A DNA stretch of 64,000 bases from Pseudomonadota bacterium (GCA_022566735.1 JADFIG010000001.1:372001-436000); one strand, 5' to 3'. Positions 51,489 through 61,222 are shown, counted from the first letter of the stretch. The notes: generated by a model from the sequence alone, not told the origin. Translations and numbers: made by a program.

Positions 51489-53302
51489 CGCATGCCCAGC
51501 CAGGCTGTGCTGCGCGCGCCCATGGCCGGCTCGGAGATCGGGTCCAGCTTCGCCAGCGCGACCACATCGCCCGCGCAGCCCTGGCTGCCGTTGTCAGGGG
51601 CGGCGGGGGGCTTCAGCGTCAGCGTCAGCAGGCGCTGGTCGCGGCAGACCAGCAGCGGCTGGGCGCGTTGGGCGTCGTGCCATTGCGCGAGCTCGTCGAT
51701 GCGGTGCAGGCGCCAGCCGTCCAGGGCCAGGCACTCGTCGCCGGCGCTCAGTCCTGCGGCCTCGGCCGCACCGCCGCGCATCACGGCCTGCACCTTCAGC
51801 ACGCCCTGGGCCTCGGACAGGCGCACGCCCAGGCGTTGCGGCAGGGGCGCGGCCTTGCTCATCCATTGCACCCCGTGGGCGGCCAGCAGGGCTTGCAGAG
51901 GCAGCTCCTCGCAGCCTTCGGTCCAGCGGTGCAGCAAGCTGGCCCAATCCGGGGCTTTGACGCCCACCTCGCGCAGCGCCGCGCAGTCGGGCCCTGCGCC
52001 CGCGACCTGGCCCAGGGCCTGCGCCACATCGGCCTCGGTGATGGGGCGGCGCAAGGCCCACAGCGCTTTCATGACGCCGTCCAGGCTGGGCTGGCCGGCC
52101 TCGGTGGAGGGCATCAGGCGCAGGCTCAGGTCCAGCGCCAGGCCCACCAGCGCGCCCTTGGTGTAGTAGCTCACCGTGGCGTTGGCGGTGTTCTCGTCCG
52201 GGCGGTAGTAGCGCGTCCAGGCGTCGAAGCTGGCCTGGCCCACGCTGTAGCTCAGGCGGCCGGGCGTGGTGCGCACCTGGTTGATGGCCTTGCCCAGCAG
52301 CTTCAGGTAGGTGGCCGTGTCGATCAGGCCGGTGCGCAGCAGGAACTGGTCGTCGTAGTAGGACGTGAAACCCTCGAAGAACCACAGCATGCGGGTGTGG
52401 TTCTCCCGGCTCAGGTCATAGGGCGCAAAGGCCACGGGCTTGAGCCGCTTGACGTTCCAGGTGTGGAAATACTCGTGGCTGATGAGGCCCAGCAGCGTCT
52501 GGTAGGCCTCGGTCGGCAGCGGGCGACCGGTGCGAGGCAGGTCCTTGCGGCTGCAGATCAGGGCCGTGCTCTGGCGGTGCTCCAGCCCGCCGTAGCCGTC
52601 TTCCACGGCGTTGAGCATGAAGACGTAGTGGTCGAAGTCGGGCTTGCGGCGGCCATGCCAGAACTGGATCTGCGCTTCGCAGATGCGGCGGGTGTCGGCC
52701 AGCAGGCGCTCGCCGTCGAGGTCCGCGGTGGCGCCCGAGACGACGAACTCGTGGCGCACCCCGCGCACGGTGAACTCGCCACGCCAGAACGTGCCCATTG
52801 CCACGGGGTGGTCGATCAGCGCGTCGTGGTCGGGGGCCTCGTACACGCCCACGCCTTGTGCGTTGACCTTGACCGCGGGCAGGGCCGTGGCGACCTGCCA
52901 GCCGCGGGGCAGACCGGCCAGCGTCACACGCTGCGGCTGGTCCTCGAAGCCCTCGGCTTGCAGGAAGAGGCTGGTGCCGTTGAAGAAGCCGCGCTGCGCG
53001 TCCAGGAAGGCCGCACGCACCGAGGTGTCGAAGGCGTAGACCTCGTAGCGCACCGTCAGGGCGCCGCGGCCTTCGGTCTCGACCTCCCAGCTGGCCTTGT
53101 CCAGCGGGGTGACGCGGCATGCCCGGTCGCCCTGGTGGGCGCTCAGCGGGGACAGGTGCCGCGCGAATTCGCGCACCAGGTAGCTGCCGGGGATCCACAC
53201 CGGCAGGTGCAGGCGCTGGCGTGCGGCAGGCCGGGCCACGCGCATCGTGACCTGGAAACGGTGGCTGTGAACGTCGGCCACCTCAATGCGGAATTCGATC
53301 AT
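51485..53302 (-). CDS. M61 family metallopeptidase with PDZ domain
   Basis: 605 residues. The N-terminal beta domain (VWIPGSYLVREFARHL) is characteristic of M61 glycyl-aminopeptidase-like enzymes. The zinc motif is His276-Glu-x-x-His280 in SHEYFHTWNVKRLKP, and the third ligand is expected in WFFEGFTSYYDD. A C-terminal PDZ domain (about 500-590; LGVRLSEAQG, AAGLSAGDECLALDG) completes the usual arrangement. No signal peptide is evident, so it is probably cytoplasmic. It is the upstream gene of a coupled pair with DUF3108. Confidence 0.92.
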   Translation of the reverse strand: MIEFRIEVADVHSHRFQVTMRVARPAARQRLHLPVWIPGSYLVREFARHLSPLSAHQGDRACRVTPLDKASWEVETEGRGALTVRYEVYAFDTSVRAAFLDAQRGFFNGTSLFLQAEGFEDQPQRVTLAGLPRGWQVATALPAVKVNAQGVGVYEAPDHDALIDHPVAMGTFWRGEFTVRGVRHEFVVSGATADLDGERLLADTRRICEAQIQFWHGRRKPDFDHYVFMLNAVEDGYGGLEHRQSTALICSRKDLPRTGRPLPTEAYQTLLGLISHEYFHTWNVKRLKPVAFAPYDLSRENHTRMLWFFEGFTSYYDDQFLLRTGLIDTATYLKLLGKAINQVRTTPGRLSYSVGQASFDAWTRYYRPDENTANATVSYYTKGALVGLALDLSLRLMPSTEAGQPSLDGVMKALWALRRPITEADVAQALGQVAGAGPDCAALREVGVKAPDWASLLHRWTEGCEELPLQALLAAHGVQWMSKAAPLPQRLGVRLSEAQGVLKVQAVMRGGAAEAAGLSAGDECLALDGWRLHRIDELAQWHDAQRAQPLLVCRDQRLLTLTLKPPAAPDNGSQGCAGDVVALAKLDPISEPAMGARSTAWLGMR

Positions 53303-53348
53303 GCAGGCAGTCTCGGGGAAACGGGGGCGGCGGGAGGTCGGCAGGCCA

Positions 53349-53843
53349 TCAGATCTGGGCAGCCGCCAGGAAGCAACTCAGGCTGGCCACGACCGTGAGG
53401 CGAAAGCGCAGGGTCAGCCACCCGGACACGCCCAGCTCCAGGTAGTGCTTGCGGTCCAGCAGGTAGCAGGCGATCAGCAGCGCCCCCATCACCACCAGGC
53501 CGGCGTGCGGCGGCATCATCAGCGCGACCCAGGCGGCCGAGGCAAAAGCCAGGCCCGTCCACAAGGCGCGGCGCTGATAGCCCGGCGACAGCGGGCCGGC
53601 TTCGGAGCTGCCCATGATGAGGCCCCAGCGCATGCCGCCCAGGAAGGCCACGATCAGGGCGCCGTAGCTGGTCAGGGCGCGGACCACGAAGGCGAAAGGT
53701 TCATCGTCGATGCGGCCCACCAGCAGCCACACGAACAGCGTGCCGGCCACGAAGGGCAGCAGCCCCGCATAGCCCAGGCGCAGGGCCAGTTCGCTGGGTT
53801 CGGGGTGTCGTGCGGCGGAAGGTACGGCGTGGTGGGCGGTCAT
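53349..53843 (-). CDS. DUF3429 domain-containing membrane protein
   Basis: 164 residues with about four to five membrane segments: LGYAGLLPFVAGTLFVWLLV, ALTSYGALIVAFLGGMRWG, LAFASAAWVALMMPPHAGLVV and a C-terminal helix (LTVVASLSCFLAAA). The FLGGMRWG block is the DUF3429 hallmark. The function is unknown. The ATG at 53843 is preferred over an upstream TTG in the same frame because it lies just before the conserved region. Confidence 0.85.
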   Translation of the reverse strand: MTAHHAVPSAARHPEPSELALRLGYAGLLPFVAGTLFVWLLVGRIDDEPFAFVVRALTSYGALIVAFLGGMRWGLIMGSSEAGPLSPGYQRRALWTGLAFASAAWVALMMPPHAGLVVMGALLIACYLLDRKHYLELGVSGWLTLRFRLTVVASLSCFLAAAQI

Positions 53844-53906
53844 GGAGGCGTTGGTGTGGGCGGGTGCACGGTCGTCGCGCAGCCGTGATTGTGTCAAGAA
53901 CTGATG

Positions 53907-54719
53907 TCAGCTCGCGAGGAAGGAGAAAACCGCCGGCACATCGGTGGGCAAGGCCAGCGTCCGATCGCGCCAGCGCGCCACCGTGTCGCTGTGGCTGAAA
54001 CCCTGCGCCAGCGTCAGCCCGCAACTCACGCTCAGCCAGGTCTGCGGCTGCAGGTGGGCCACCAGCGCCTGCCACAGCGCGGGGTTGCGGTAGGGCGTCT
54101 CGATCACGAGCTGGGTCTGCTGCGCCTTGCGCGATTGCTGCTCCAGTTCGCGCAGGCGTTGTGCCCGCTGGCTGCCATCCACCGGCAGGTAGCCCACGAA
54201 GGCAAAGCTCTGGCCCTGCAGGCCGCTGGCGGCCAGTGCCAGCACCAGCGAGCTCGGCCCCGACAGCGGCAGCACCTGCAGGCCCAGCTGGTGGGCGGCA
54301 CGCACCACGGCGGCACCCGGGTCGGCCACGCCGGGCAAGCCGGCCTCGGACATCAGCCCGACGTCATGGCCCTGCACGGCCGGCGCCAGCAACGTGGCCA
54401 GTTCGCGGGCCGCGGTGGTCGCATCCGGCTTGCCGCCACCCTTTGGAGGGCGAGGCAGTTCGGCGATGTGCTGGGCTTGCAGCGGCGCGGCCAGCGGCTC
54501 GATCTCACCGACCCGCTTGAGGAAGGCCCGGGTGGTCTTGGCGTTCTCGGCCACCCAGTGTGTCAGTCCGGCGGCCGCGCGGATCGCCCCCAGCGGCAGC
54601 ACCTCGCGCAGGTCGGGCGCGGGCGCCTCGCCGCTCACGCAACCCAGGTCCAGGGTGTTGGGGATGAGCAGCAGCCGGCCGGGGCGCGGGGCTGCGGGAG
54701 CGTTGCTGGGGTCGGGCAT
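53907..54719 (-). CDS. SAM-dependent methyltransferase of the tetrapyrrole-methylase/RsmI-like family
   Basis: 270 residues. The fold resembles RsmI (16S rRNA 2'-O-methyltransferase): LLLIPNTLDL, HWVAENAKTTRAFLKRVG, the SAM-binding VGLMSEAGLPGVADPGAAVVRAA and VLPLSGPSSLVLAL, then IETPYRNPALWQAL. The family proline/glycine pattern around the SAM site is intact. Distinct from the main RsmI by its longer N-terminal strand, it is a paralogous group often found beside maf in Burkholderiales. The substrate is not known. Confidence 0.88.
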   Translation of the reverse strand: MPDPSNAPAAPRPGRLLLIPNTLDLGCVSGEAPAPDLREVLPLGAIRAAAGLTHWVAENAKTTRAFLKRVGEIEPLAAPLQAQHIAELPRPPKGGGKPDATTAARELATLLAPAVQGHDVGLMSEAGLPGVADPGAAVVRAAHQLGLQVLPLSGPSSLVLALAASGLQGQSFAFVGYLPVDGSQRAQRLRELEQQSRKAQQTQLVIETPYRNPALWQALVAHLQPQTWLSVSCGLTLAQGFSHSDTVARWRDRTLALPTDVPAVFSFLAS

Positions 54720-54785
54720 GGGGCGAGTCCGGGGCGGTCGGGAAGAGGTGGGAACAGGTGGAAAAGGGAGGGATGCGTGCTGCCC

Positions 54786-55478
54786 TCAGGCCTCGGCGAT
54801 CTGGCGGTGCGCGGCCAGCACGTCCAGTCCGGCCTGGCGCAGCAGTTGCGTCGTCAGGATCAGGGGCAGCCCGATCAGCGAGCTCGGATCGTCCGAGCCG
54901 ATGCGCGCCAGCAGGCTGATGCCCAGACCTTCGCACTTGGCGCTGCCGGCGCAGTCATAGGGCTGCTCCAGTCGCAGGTAGGTGTCGATGTCCTCGTCGC
55001 TCAGGTCGCGGAAGGTCACCGCCACGCTGTCGATGCCGCACTCGGCAAAGCCCGTGAGAGGGCGTTGCACGCACACGGCGGTGTGGAACTGCACGGTGCG
55101 GCCGCGCATGGCACGCAACTGGGCCACCGCGCGCTCGTGGGAGCCGGGCTTGCCCAGGGGCTGCCCATCGAGGTCGGCGACCTGGTCGGAGCCGATCACG
55201 ACGATGTCGCCGGGGCCGTCAGCCTGCGCGCCTTGGCTCAGGGCCGCCTCGCTCGACAGGGATGCGGCCACCGCCTGCGCCTTGGCCTGGGCCAGCCGCC
55301 AGGCGAGGTCGCGAGGCGGCTCCGCAGGCCGCGGGGACTCGTCCACCTGCGGCGCCGCACAGCTGAAAGGCAGGCCCAGGCGGGACAGCAACTCGCGGCG
55401 GTAGGTCGATGTCGACGCCAGCACCAGGCGGGGCAGGGCAGGGCGGTGGGGGGCGGTCGGTGGGAGGCTGGCGCGCAT
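54786..55478 (-). CDS. Maf family nucleoside-triphosphate pyrophosphatase (YceF-like)
   Basis: 230 residues. The Maf hallmarks are LVLASTSTYRRELLSRLG at the N-terminus, the catalytic-region block VIGSDQVADLDGQPLGKPG, TVQFHTAVCV, and YDCAGSAKCEGLGISLL, with ITSLIGLPL-like SSLIGLPLILTTQLL near the end. The QVADLDG form points to the YceF (m7GTP-pyrophosphatase) subgroup rather than YhdE. The start is the ATG at 55478. It is divergent from yceD, the usual arrangement in betaproteobacteria. Confidence 0.93.
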   Translation of the reverse strand: MRASLPPTAPHRPALPRLVLASTSTYRRELLSRLGLPFSCAAPQVDESPRPAEPPRDLAWRLAQAKAQAVAASLSSEAALSQGAQADGPGDIVVIGSDQVADLDGQPLGKPGSHERAVAQLRAMRGRTVQFHTAVCVQRPLTGFAECGIDSVAVTFRDLSDEDIDTYLRLEQPYDCAGSAKCEGLGISLLARIGSDDPSSLIGLPLILTTQLLRQAGLDVLAAHRQIAEA

Positions 55479-55590
55479 CCCCGCATTGTCTCCGGCTTCA
55501 GGGCTTCTCTGCCCCCGGGCGGCACCATCTCGGCATCCGCAACGGCGGCGCCGATCCCACCCGCAACCCCCGGCCACAGGGCGGGGCCAC

Positions 55591-55596
55591 TACACT
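55591..55596 (+). promoter_or_regulatory. Possible -10 element giving a leaderless yceD transcript
   Basis: TACACT ends exactly seven bases before the yceD ATG at 55603, so transcription would begin at the A of the start codon. There is no good -35 and no Shine-Dalgarno. Confidence 0.4.
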
Positions 55597-55602
55597 GGCG
55601 GC

Positions 55603-56217
55603 ATGAAACCGCGCAGTTTTGCCCCCGAAAAGCTCGACATCCAGGCCTTCATCGACGCTGGCGCCCACCTTGAAGGCGAGGTGCCCGTGTCGGCGCTGGC
55701 ACGCGTGGCCGCCGGCCTGATGCCGGGGCTGGACGCCAGCAGCCTGCCACCGGTGCGCTGGTCGGCCCAGGGTCGGCTGGTGCCGCAGCGCGTGGGTGGG
55801 CCGCAGTTGTGGCTGGACCTGCAGGCGCAGGCCGAGCTGGAGTGGGAGTGCCAGCGCTGCCTGCACGGCGTGCGCGAGCCCCTGGCCTTCGACCGCCAGA
55901 TCCGTTTTGCCCGCGACGAGGCCGAGGCCGCCCGCCTGGACGCCGAGTCCGACGACGACGTGCTGGCCCTGGCCCGCCACCTCAACCTGCTGGCGTTGAT
56001 CGAAGACGAGCTCATCATGGCCCAGCCCCTGGTGCCGCGCCACGATGTCTGTCCCACCGACGTGGTCGCGATCATGTCTGATGAGCGCGAAACCCCCGTG
56101 CCCGGCGCGTCCGAGCCGGCTGCGGCCGCTGCAGATCCCGCATCGCCTGCGCCGGCCGGCGAGAAACCCCATCCTTTCGCCGCCCTGGCCGCGCTGAAGA
56201 AGCCGGCCAAGGAGTGA
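55603..56217 (+). CDS. yceD: YceD family protein (DUF177, 23S rRNA accumulation)
   Basis: 204 residues. The DUF177 core includes LDLQAQAELEWECQRCLHGV with the CxxC pair, the acidic stretch ESDDDVLALARHLNLLALIEDELIMAQPLVPRHDVC, and a C-terminal block PFAALAALKK that is conserved in YceD. A linker of about 30 Ala/Pro-rich residues separates them. In E. coli it affects 23S rRNA synthesis or accumulation. It precedes rpmF, the conserved order yceD-rpmF-plsX-fabH. The start is the ATG at 55603. Confidence 0.92.
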   Translation: MKPRSFAPEKLDIQAFIDAGAHLEGEVPVSALARVAAGLMPGLDASSLPPVRWSAQGRLVPQRVGGPQLWLDLQAQAELEWECQRCLHGVREPLAFDRQIRFARDEAEAARLDAESDDDVLALARHLNLLALIEDELIMAQPLVPRHDVCPTDVVAIMSDERETPVPGASEPAAAAADPASPAPAGEKPHPFAALAALKKPAKE

Positions 56218-56236
56218 GCAGCGGGAAACTGTCCGA

Positions 56237-56266
56237 TTGAGTTTCTCTTGATTTTGGTGCTAGAAT
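56237..56266 (+). promoter_or_regulatory. Promoter of rpmF and the fatty-acid synthesis cluster
   Basis: TTGAGT (56237-56242) and TAGAAT (56261-56266) are separated by 18 bases, and the -10 is extended (TGCTAGAAT). It is one of the best sigma-70 matches in the window and leaves a leader of about 180 bases before rpmF. Confidence 0.65.
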
Positions 56267-56454
56267 CGCGAGTTTTCCGGATGTGTGACAGCTGAGCGTG
56301 CGGTTTTTGCAGGCTGCCGAGGTCGAGTCCGGTTCCATTTCTCGCAACCCTGATTGACGCTCACCGCAGCCAGTGGCTGGCGATGCGCGCCGCAGGACCG
56401 CAGCTTGGGCTGCGTGACCTGCACCTCACTGGCAAGATTGCCCCGGAGTCCAAC

Positions 56455-56640
56455 ATGGCCGTTCAGCAAAACAAGAAGTCGCCTTCCAAGCGTGGCATGC
56501 ACCGCTCGCACAACGCCCTGGTCACCCCCGGCACCGCCGTGGAATCCACCACCGGCGAAGTGCACCTGCGTCACCACATCAGCCCCACCGGCTTCTACCG
56601 TGGCCGCAAGGTCGTGAAGACCAAGGCTGACGCCTCCTGA
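56455..56640 (+). CDS. rpmF: 50S ribosomal protein L32
   Basis: 61 residues beginning [20 protein letters not shown], the universal L32 N-terminus, and ending with the [14 protein letters not shown] block. It lacks the four zinc cysteines, so it is the zinc-free form. GGAG lies a few bases before the ATG at 56455. It is the first gene of the rpmF-plsX-fab operon. Confidence 0.97.
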   Translation: MAVQQNKKSPSKRGMHRSHNALVTPGTAVESTTGEVHLRHHISPTGFYRGRKVVKTKADAS

Positions 56641-56794
56641 TCCAAGACTGACACTGGCCGAGGGCTGGGTCCGTGCAAACGGGCCGCCTCCCGGCCAGCC
56701 GATGTGCCACTGGGGCTGGACAACCCGTTCACATGGGTTTGCCGGCCCTTGTCTTTTGCCGATGCCCGCATCGGTCCACCGCAGTTCCTTGCCC

Positions 56795-57958
56795 ATGACA
56801 CTTGCCGCTCCCAGCCAGACCCATCCCTCCCAGGACGCGCCTTCGGCCGCAGGTGCCGATCGCCAGGCGGAGCGCGACGTCCTGTCGCCGGTCCGCATCG
56901 CTGTGGACTGCATGGGTGGTGACCACGGCCCGTCGGTGACCCTGCCGGCCTGCCGCGCCTTCCTGGAGGCGCATCCCGAGGCCGAGCTGCTGCTGGTGGG
57001 TCAACCCGAGGTGCTGGCGCCCGCGCGCGAGTGGCCGCGCTGCCGCATCGTCGAGGCCAGCGAGGTCGTCACCATGGACGACCCGGTCGAAGTCGCCCTG
57101 CGCAAGAAGAAGGATTCTTCCATGCGCGTGGCCATCAGCCAGGTCAAGGCCTCGGCCGATGTCCCGGCTGCTGCGCACGCCTGCGTCTCGGCCGGCAACA
57201 CCGGCGCCCTGATGGCGCTGGCTCGCTACCTGCTCAAGACCGTCGAGGGCATCGATCGCCCGGCGCTGGCCACCGTCATGCCCAACCAGAACGACGGTTT
57301 CACCACCGTCCTCGACCTGGGTGCCAACGTGGACTGCACCGCAGAGCACCTGCTGCAATTCGCCGTCATGGGCTCGGCCCTGGTGTCGGCGGTGGATGGC
57401 AAGGCCTCGCCCAGCGTGGGCCTGCTGAACATCGGCGAAGAGGTCATCAAGGGCAGCGGAGTCATCAAACAGGCCGGCGAATTGCTGCGCCAGGCCCATG
57501 AGCGGGGCCTGATCCGCTTCCATGGCAACGTCGAAGGCAACGACATTTTCAAGGGCACCTCCGACATCGTGGTCTGTGACGGCTTCGTCGGCAACGTCGC
57601 ACTGAAGACCGCCGAGGGCCTTGCGGGCATGTTCGCGTCCTTCATCAAGCAAGAGTTCACGCGCAACATCTTCACCAAACTGGCGGCTTTGGTCGCCATG
57701 CCGGTGCTAAGTCGCTTCAAAAGGCGTGTGGACCACCGCCGCTACAGTGGTGCGGCCCTGCTCGGATTGAGGGGCCTGGTGTTCAAAAGTCATGGATCTT
57801 CGGACAGCCTGGCTTTTGAAGTCGCCCTGAATCGCGCTTATGATGCGGCCCGTCATCGACTGCTGGACCGGGTTCACGACCAGATCGCAGCCACCCTCGT
57901 CAGCTTGCCCACCGCGGCAGAGTCGGCGGCGGTGGCGGATGTGGGACAAGCGGCCTGA
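56795..57958 (+). CDS. plsX: Phosphate acyltransferase PlsX
   Basis: 387 residues. It converts acyl-ACP to acyl-phosphate for phospholipid synthesis. The core starts with [14 protein letters not shown] at about residue 32 and includes [38 protein letters not shown] and [14 protein letters not shown]. The ATG at 56795 adds a non-conserved Ser/Ala-rich stretch of about 30 residues, and no start nearer the core is available. It lies 154 bases after rpmF and 11 before fabH. Confidence 0.94.
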   Translation: MTLAAPSQTHPSQDAPSAAGADRQAERDVLSPVRIAVDCMGGDHGPSVTLPACRAFLEAHPEAELLLVGQPEVLAPAREWPRCRIVEASEVVTMDDPVEVALRKKKDSSMRVAISQVKASADVPAAAHACVSAGNTGALMALARYLLKTVEGIDRPALATVMPNQNDGFTTVLDLGANVDCTAEHLLQFAVMGSALVSAVDGKASPSVGLLNIGEEVIKGSGVIKQAGELLRQAHERGLIRFHGNVEGNDIFKGTSDIVVCDGFVGNVALKTAEGLAGMFASFIKQEFTRNIFTKLAALVAMPVLSRFKRRVDHRRYSGAALLGLRGLVFKSHGSSDSLAFEVALNRAYDAARHRLLDRVHDQIAATLVSLPTAAESAAVADVGQAA

Positions 57959-57969
57959 TCCCCTTTTCA

Positions 57970-59046
57970 ATGTCAGACAGACAGACGGACCCACACTCCA
58001 CCCCCAGCGCAGGCACCACGCCCCACCCGGCATCCGCCTCGCACCAAGCGCCTCACAAAGGCACGACGCAAGTCAGGTTTTCGCGCATCGCCGGCACCGG
58101 CAGCTTCCTGCCCCCTCGACGGGTGAGCAACGGGGAGCTGGTGGAGCGGCTGGCACGTGACGGCATCGAAACGTCCGACGAATGGATCGTCGAACGCACC
58201 GGCATCCGTGCGCGGCACTTCGCTGACCCCGATGTGACCTCCAGCCAGCTCGGGCTCGAGGCCTGCAAGCGGGCGCTCGACGCGGCCGGGCTGCAGCCCA
58301 GCGACATCGACCTCATCGTCTGCGCGACGTCGACGCCGGACATGGTCTTCCCGTCGACGGCCTGCATGATCCAGCGCGACCTGGGCATCCATGGCTGCCC
58401 GGCCTTCGACGTCCAGGCGGTCTGTTCCGGCTTCATCTACGCCCTCACGGTGGCCGATGCCTTGATCCGCACGGGCACGGCCCGCCGCGCCCTGGTCGTC
58501 GGTGCCGAGGTGTTCTCCCGCCTGCTCGACTTCAAGGACCGCACCACCTGCGTGCTGTTCGGCGATGGCGCCGGTGCCGTGGTGCTGGAAGCGTCCGACA
58601 AGCCCGGCATCGTGGCCTCCTGCATGCATGCCGACGGCCGCCACGTGGGCCTGCTCAATGTGCCGGGCCACGTCTCGGGTGGTCAGGTGCTGGGCGACGC
58701 CACCATCAAGATGGATGGACAATCCGTGTTCAAGCTCGCCGTGGGCGTGCTGGACAAGGCCGCTCACGAGGTGCTGGATGCCGCAGGCCGCCAGCCCGGC
58801 TGCATCGACTGGCTGATCCCGCACCAGGCCAACCTGCGCATCATGCAGGGCACGGCCAAGAAGCTGAAGCTGCCGCTGGACAAGATCGTGGTCACGGTCG
58901 ACCAGCATGGCAACACCTCGGCGGCCTCCATCCCCCTGGCCCTGGACCATGGCGTCCGTTCGGGCCAGGTCCGGCGCGGCCAGACCCTGATGCTCGAAGG
59001 CGTCGGCGGTGGCTTCACCTGGGGTGCGGTGCTGGTGGACTATTGA
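57970..59046 (+). CDS. fabH: Beta-ketoacyl-ACP synthase III FabH
   Basis: 358 residues. It condenses acetyl-CoA with malonyl-ACP to start fatty-acid chains. The catalytic triad is intact: Cys152 in AVCSGFIY, His285 in IPHQANLRI and Asn315 in HGNTSAAS. The first 35 residues are a His/Thr/Pro-rich extension before [15 protein letters not shown]; normal FabH is about 320 residues. The ATG at 57970 follows plsX by 11 bases. It lies upstream of fabD in the standard order. Confidence 0.96.
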   Translation: MSDRQTDPHSTPSAGTTPHPASASHQAPHKGTTQVRFSRIAGTGSFLPPRRVSNGELVERLARDGIETSDEWIVERTGIRARHFADPDVTSSQLGLEACKRALDAAGLQPSDIDLIVCATSTPDMVFPSTACMIQRDLGIHGCPAFDVQAVCSGFIYALTVADALIRTGTARRALVVGAEVFSRLLDFKDRTTCVLFGDGAGAVVLEASDKPGIVASCMHADGRHVGLLNVPGHVSGGQVLGDATIKMDGQSVFKLAVGVLDKAAHEVLDAAGRQPGCIDWLIPHQANLRIMQGTAKKLKLPLDKIVVTVDQHGNTSAASIPLALDHGVRSGQVRRGQTLMLEGVGGGFTWGAVLVDY

Positions 59047-59078
59047 GTTTTGAACACCACAACAAAGGACGACACACC

Positions 59079-60029
59079 ATGAGCGCCTCCTTGAACAACC
59101 TGGCTTTCGTGTTCCCCGGCCAGGGCTCCCAGGCCGTGGGCATGCTCGACGCCTGGGGCGACCACGCCGCCGTGCGCGACACCCTGGCCGAGGCCTCCGA
59201 TGCCCTGGGTGAAGACATCGCCAGGCTGATCGCCCAGGGCCCCAAGGAGGCCCTGGACCTGACCACCAACACCCAGCCCGTCATGCTGACCGCCGGTGTG
59301 GCCTGCTGGCGCGCCTGGCTGGCCGAAACCGGGCTGCGTCCCGCGGCCGTGGCCGGCCACTCGCTGGGCGAATACTCTGCCCTGGTGGCCGCGGGTGCGC
59401 TGTCGCTGAAGGACGCGCTGCCCCTGGTGCGCTTCCGCGCCCAGGCCATGCAGGAGGCCGTGCCCGTCGGCGCGGGCGGCATGGCCGCCATCCTGGGCCT
59501 CGACGCCGAGGCCGTGAAGGCCGGTTGCGCCCAGGCGGCCGCCGAGTCCGGCCAGGCAGTGGAAGCCGTCAACTTCAACGACCCCAAGCAGACCGTGATC
59601 GCCGGCACCAAGGCCGGTGTCGAGAAGGCCTGCGAGGTGCTCAAGGCCGCCGGTGCCAAGCGCGCGTTGTCGCTGCCGGTGTCCGCGCCTTTCCACAGCA
59701 GCCTGATGAAGCCTGCGGCAGAGCGCCTGCGTGAGAAACTGGCCGCCACCGCCTTCGCCGCGCCGCAGATCGCCGTGGTCAACAACATCGATGTGGCCGT
59801 CACGGCGGATGCCGATGCCATCCGCGACGCCCTCTACCGCCAGGCCTTCGGTCCGGTGCGCTGGGTGGAAACCATCCAGGCCCTCAAGGCCCGCGGCCAC
59901 AGCCACATCATCGAGTGCGGCCCAGGCAAGGTGCTGTCGGGCATGGTCAAGCGCATCGACGCCGAACTGGTCAGCGCCACCGTTTTCGATCCGGCCTCGC
60001 TGGCCGAAGCCAAGGCCCTGCTGGTCTGA
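59079..60029 (+). CDS. fabD: Malonyl-CoA:ACP transacylase FabD
   Basis: 316 residues. It loads malonyl groups on AcpP. The motifs are FVFPGQGSQAVGM, Ser95 in GHSLGEYSALVAAG and His206 in SAPFHSSLM. The ATG at 59079 is chosen because the family sequence begins there; the open frame upstream is short and lacks similarity. Its product also provides malonyl-ACP used by FabH and FabF, encoded in the same operon. Confidence 0.97.
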   Translation: MSASLNNLAFVFPGQGSQAVGMLDAWGDHAAVRDTLAEASDALGEDIARLIAQGPKEALDLTTNTQPVMLTAGVACWRAWLAETGLRPAAVAGHSLGEYSALVAAGALSLKDALPLVRFRAQAMQEAVPVGAGGMAAILGLDAEAVKAGCAQAAAESGQAVEAVNFNDPKQTVIAGTKAGVEKACEVLKAAGAKRALSLPVSAPFHSSLMKPAAERLREKLAATAFAAPQIAVVNNIDVAVTADADAIRDALYRQAFGPVRWVETIQALKARGHSHIIECGPGKVLSGMVKRIDAELVSATVFDPASLAEAKALLV

Positions 60030-60057
60030 GCGCCAACGCACTTCACGGACACACACC

Positions 60058-60804
60058 ATGAGCATTGAATTCCAAGGACAAGTCGCGCTGGTCACCGGCG
60101 CCAGCCGCGGCATCGGCCGTGCCATCGCCGTGGCCCTGGCCCAGCGTGGCCTGAAGGTCATCGGCACGGCCACCAGCGAGTCCGGCGCGCAGGCCATCTC
60201 CGAAGGCCTGTCGGCCTATCCCGGCTGCAAGGGCATCGTGCTGAACGTGACCGACGCCGCCGCATCGGACGCCGCCATCGACGCCATCGTCAAGGAGCAT
60301 GGCGCCCTGCACGTGCTGGTCAACAACGCGGGCATCACCCGCGACAACCTGGCCATGCGCATGAAGGACGAAGACTGGGATGCCGTCATCGACACCAACC
60401 TCAAGTCCGTCTTCCGCCTCAGCCGCGCCGTCATGCGCCCCATGATGAAGCAACGCCACGGCCGCATCGTCAACATCACCTCGGTGGTGGGCGCCAGCGG
60501 CAACCCGGGCCAGGCCAACTACGCCGCCGCCAAGGCCGGTGTGGCCGGCATGACCCGCGCGCTGGCCCGCGAGCTGGGCAGCCGCAACGTCACCGTCAAC
60601 TGCGTGGCCCCCGGCTTCATCGACACCGACATGACCAAGGCGCTGTCCGAGGAACAGCAGGGCGCGCTCAAGAGCCAGATCCCGCTGGGTCGCCTGGGTC
60701 AACCCGAAGACATTGCCGAGGCCGTGGCCTTTCTGGCCTCGCCCCAAGCCGCTTACATCACTGGCGTGGAATTGCACGTCAACGGCGGCATGTTCATGAA
60801 CTGA
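60058..60804 (+). CDS. fabG: 3-oxoacyl-ACP reductase FabG
   Basis: 248 residues, an NADPH-dependent short-chain reductase. The cofactor motif is TGASRGIGRAIA, the NNAGIT motif is present, and the catalytic set is Ser142, Tyr155 and Lys159 (YAAAK). The C-terminal ITGVELHVNGGMFMN is typical. It starts 28 bases after fabD. A weak hairpin with little T-tract follows it. Confidence 0.97.
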   Translation: MSIEFQGQVALVTGASRGIGRAIAVALAQRGLKVIGTATSESGAQAISEGLSAYPGCKGIVLNVTDAAASDAAIDAIVKEHGALHVLVNNAGITRDNLAMRMKDEDWDAVIDTNLKSVFRLSRAVMRPMMKQRHGRIVNITSVVGASGNPGQANYAAAKAGVAGMTRALARELGSRNVTVNCVAPGFIDTDMTKALSEEQQGALKSQIPLGRLGQPEDIAEAVAFLASPQAAYITGVELHVNGGMFMN

Positions 60805-60806
60805 GT

Positions 60807-60834
60807 TTGAGATCTTGCAGGGGAATCTCAATTT
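60807..60834 (+). terminator. Weak hairpin after fabG
   Basis: TTGAGAT (60807-60813) pairs perfectly with ATCTCAA (60825-60831) around an 11-base loop, followed by TTTC. The stem is A/T-rich and the T-run short, so it is at most a partial terminator or processing site before the highly expressed acpP. Confidence 0.4.
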
Positions 60835-60869
60835 CGTTTGGCCGTCAGCATAATGACACGCTGAACCAG

Positions 60870-60875
60870 TAAAAT
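60870..60875 (+). promoter_or_regulatory. Possible -10 element of an acpP-specific promoter
   Basis: TAAAAT lies 35 bases before the acpP start in an A/T-rich gap. No convincing -35 was found at 16-18 bases, so the call rests on the hexamer and on the known separate expression of acpP. Confidence 0.35.
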
Positions 60876-60909
60876 CCCCGGTTTGTTTGCAACCCCTCCT
60901 GGAGGAGTC

Positions 60910-61149
60910 ATGAGCGATATCGAAGCACGCGTCAAGAAGATCATTGCAGAGCAACTCGGCGTGGCCGAGTCTGAAGTCAGCGCCGAAAAGGCTTTTGTGG
61001 CCGACCTGGGTGCCGACTCCCTCGACACCGTCGAGCTGGTGATGGCCCTCGAAGACGAGTTCGGCATCGAAATCCCCGACGAAGAGGCAGAGAAGATCAC
61101 CACCGTGCAGCTGGCGATCGACTACGCCAAGGCCCACGTCAAGGCCTGA
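60910..61149 (+). CDS. acpP: Acyl carrier protein AcpP
   Basis: 79 residues, acidic. The phosphopantetheine site is Ser37 in [19 protein letters not shown], the universal ACP motif. GGAGGAG lies three bases before the ATG at 60910, one of the strongest ribosome-binding sites in the window, in keeping with high expression. A short hairpin with a UUCG loop follows the stop. Confidence 0.98.
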   Translation: MSDIEARVKKIIAEQLGVAESEVSAEKAFVADLGADSLDTVELVMALEDEFGIEIPDEEAEKITTVQLAIDYAKAHVKA

Positions 61150-61169
61150 TCGAGACTGCGCAAAGTCCC

Positions 61170-61190
61170 AAGGCCCTTCGGGGCCTTGTT
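61170..61190 (+). terminator. Hairpin terminator after acpP
   Basis: AAGGCCC (61170-61176) and GGGCCTT (61181-61187) pair perfectly across a TTCG tetraloop, followed by GTTTG. The T-run is short, so termination is probably partial, allowing readthrough to fabF. Confidence 0.6.
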
Positions 61191-61222
61191 TGCGTGGCGT
61201 TCAATTTTTTGCATAGGCAAGC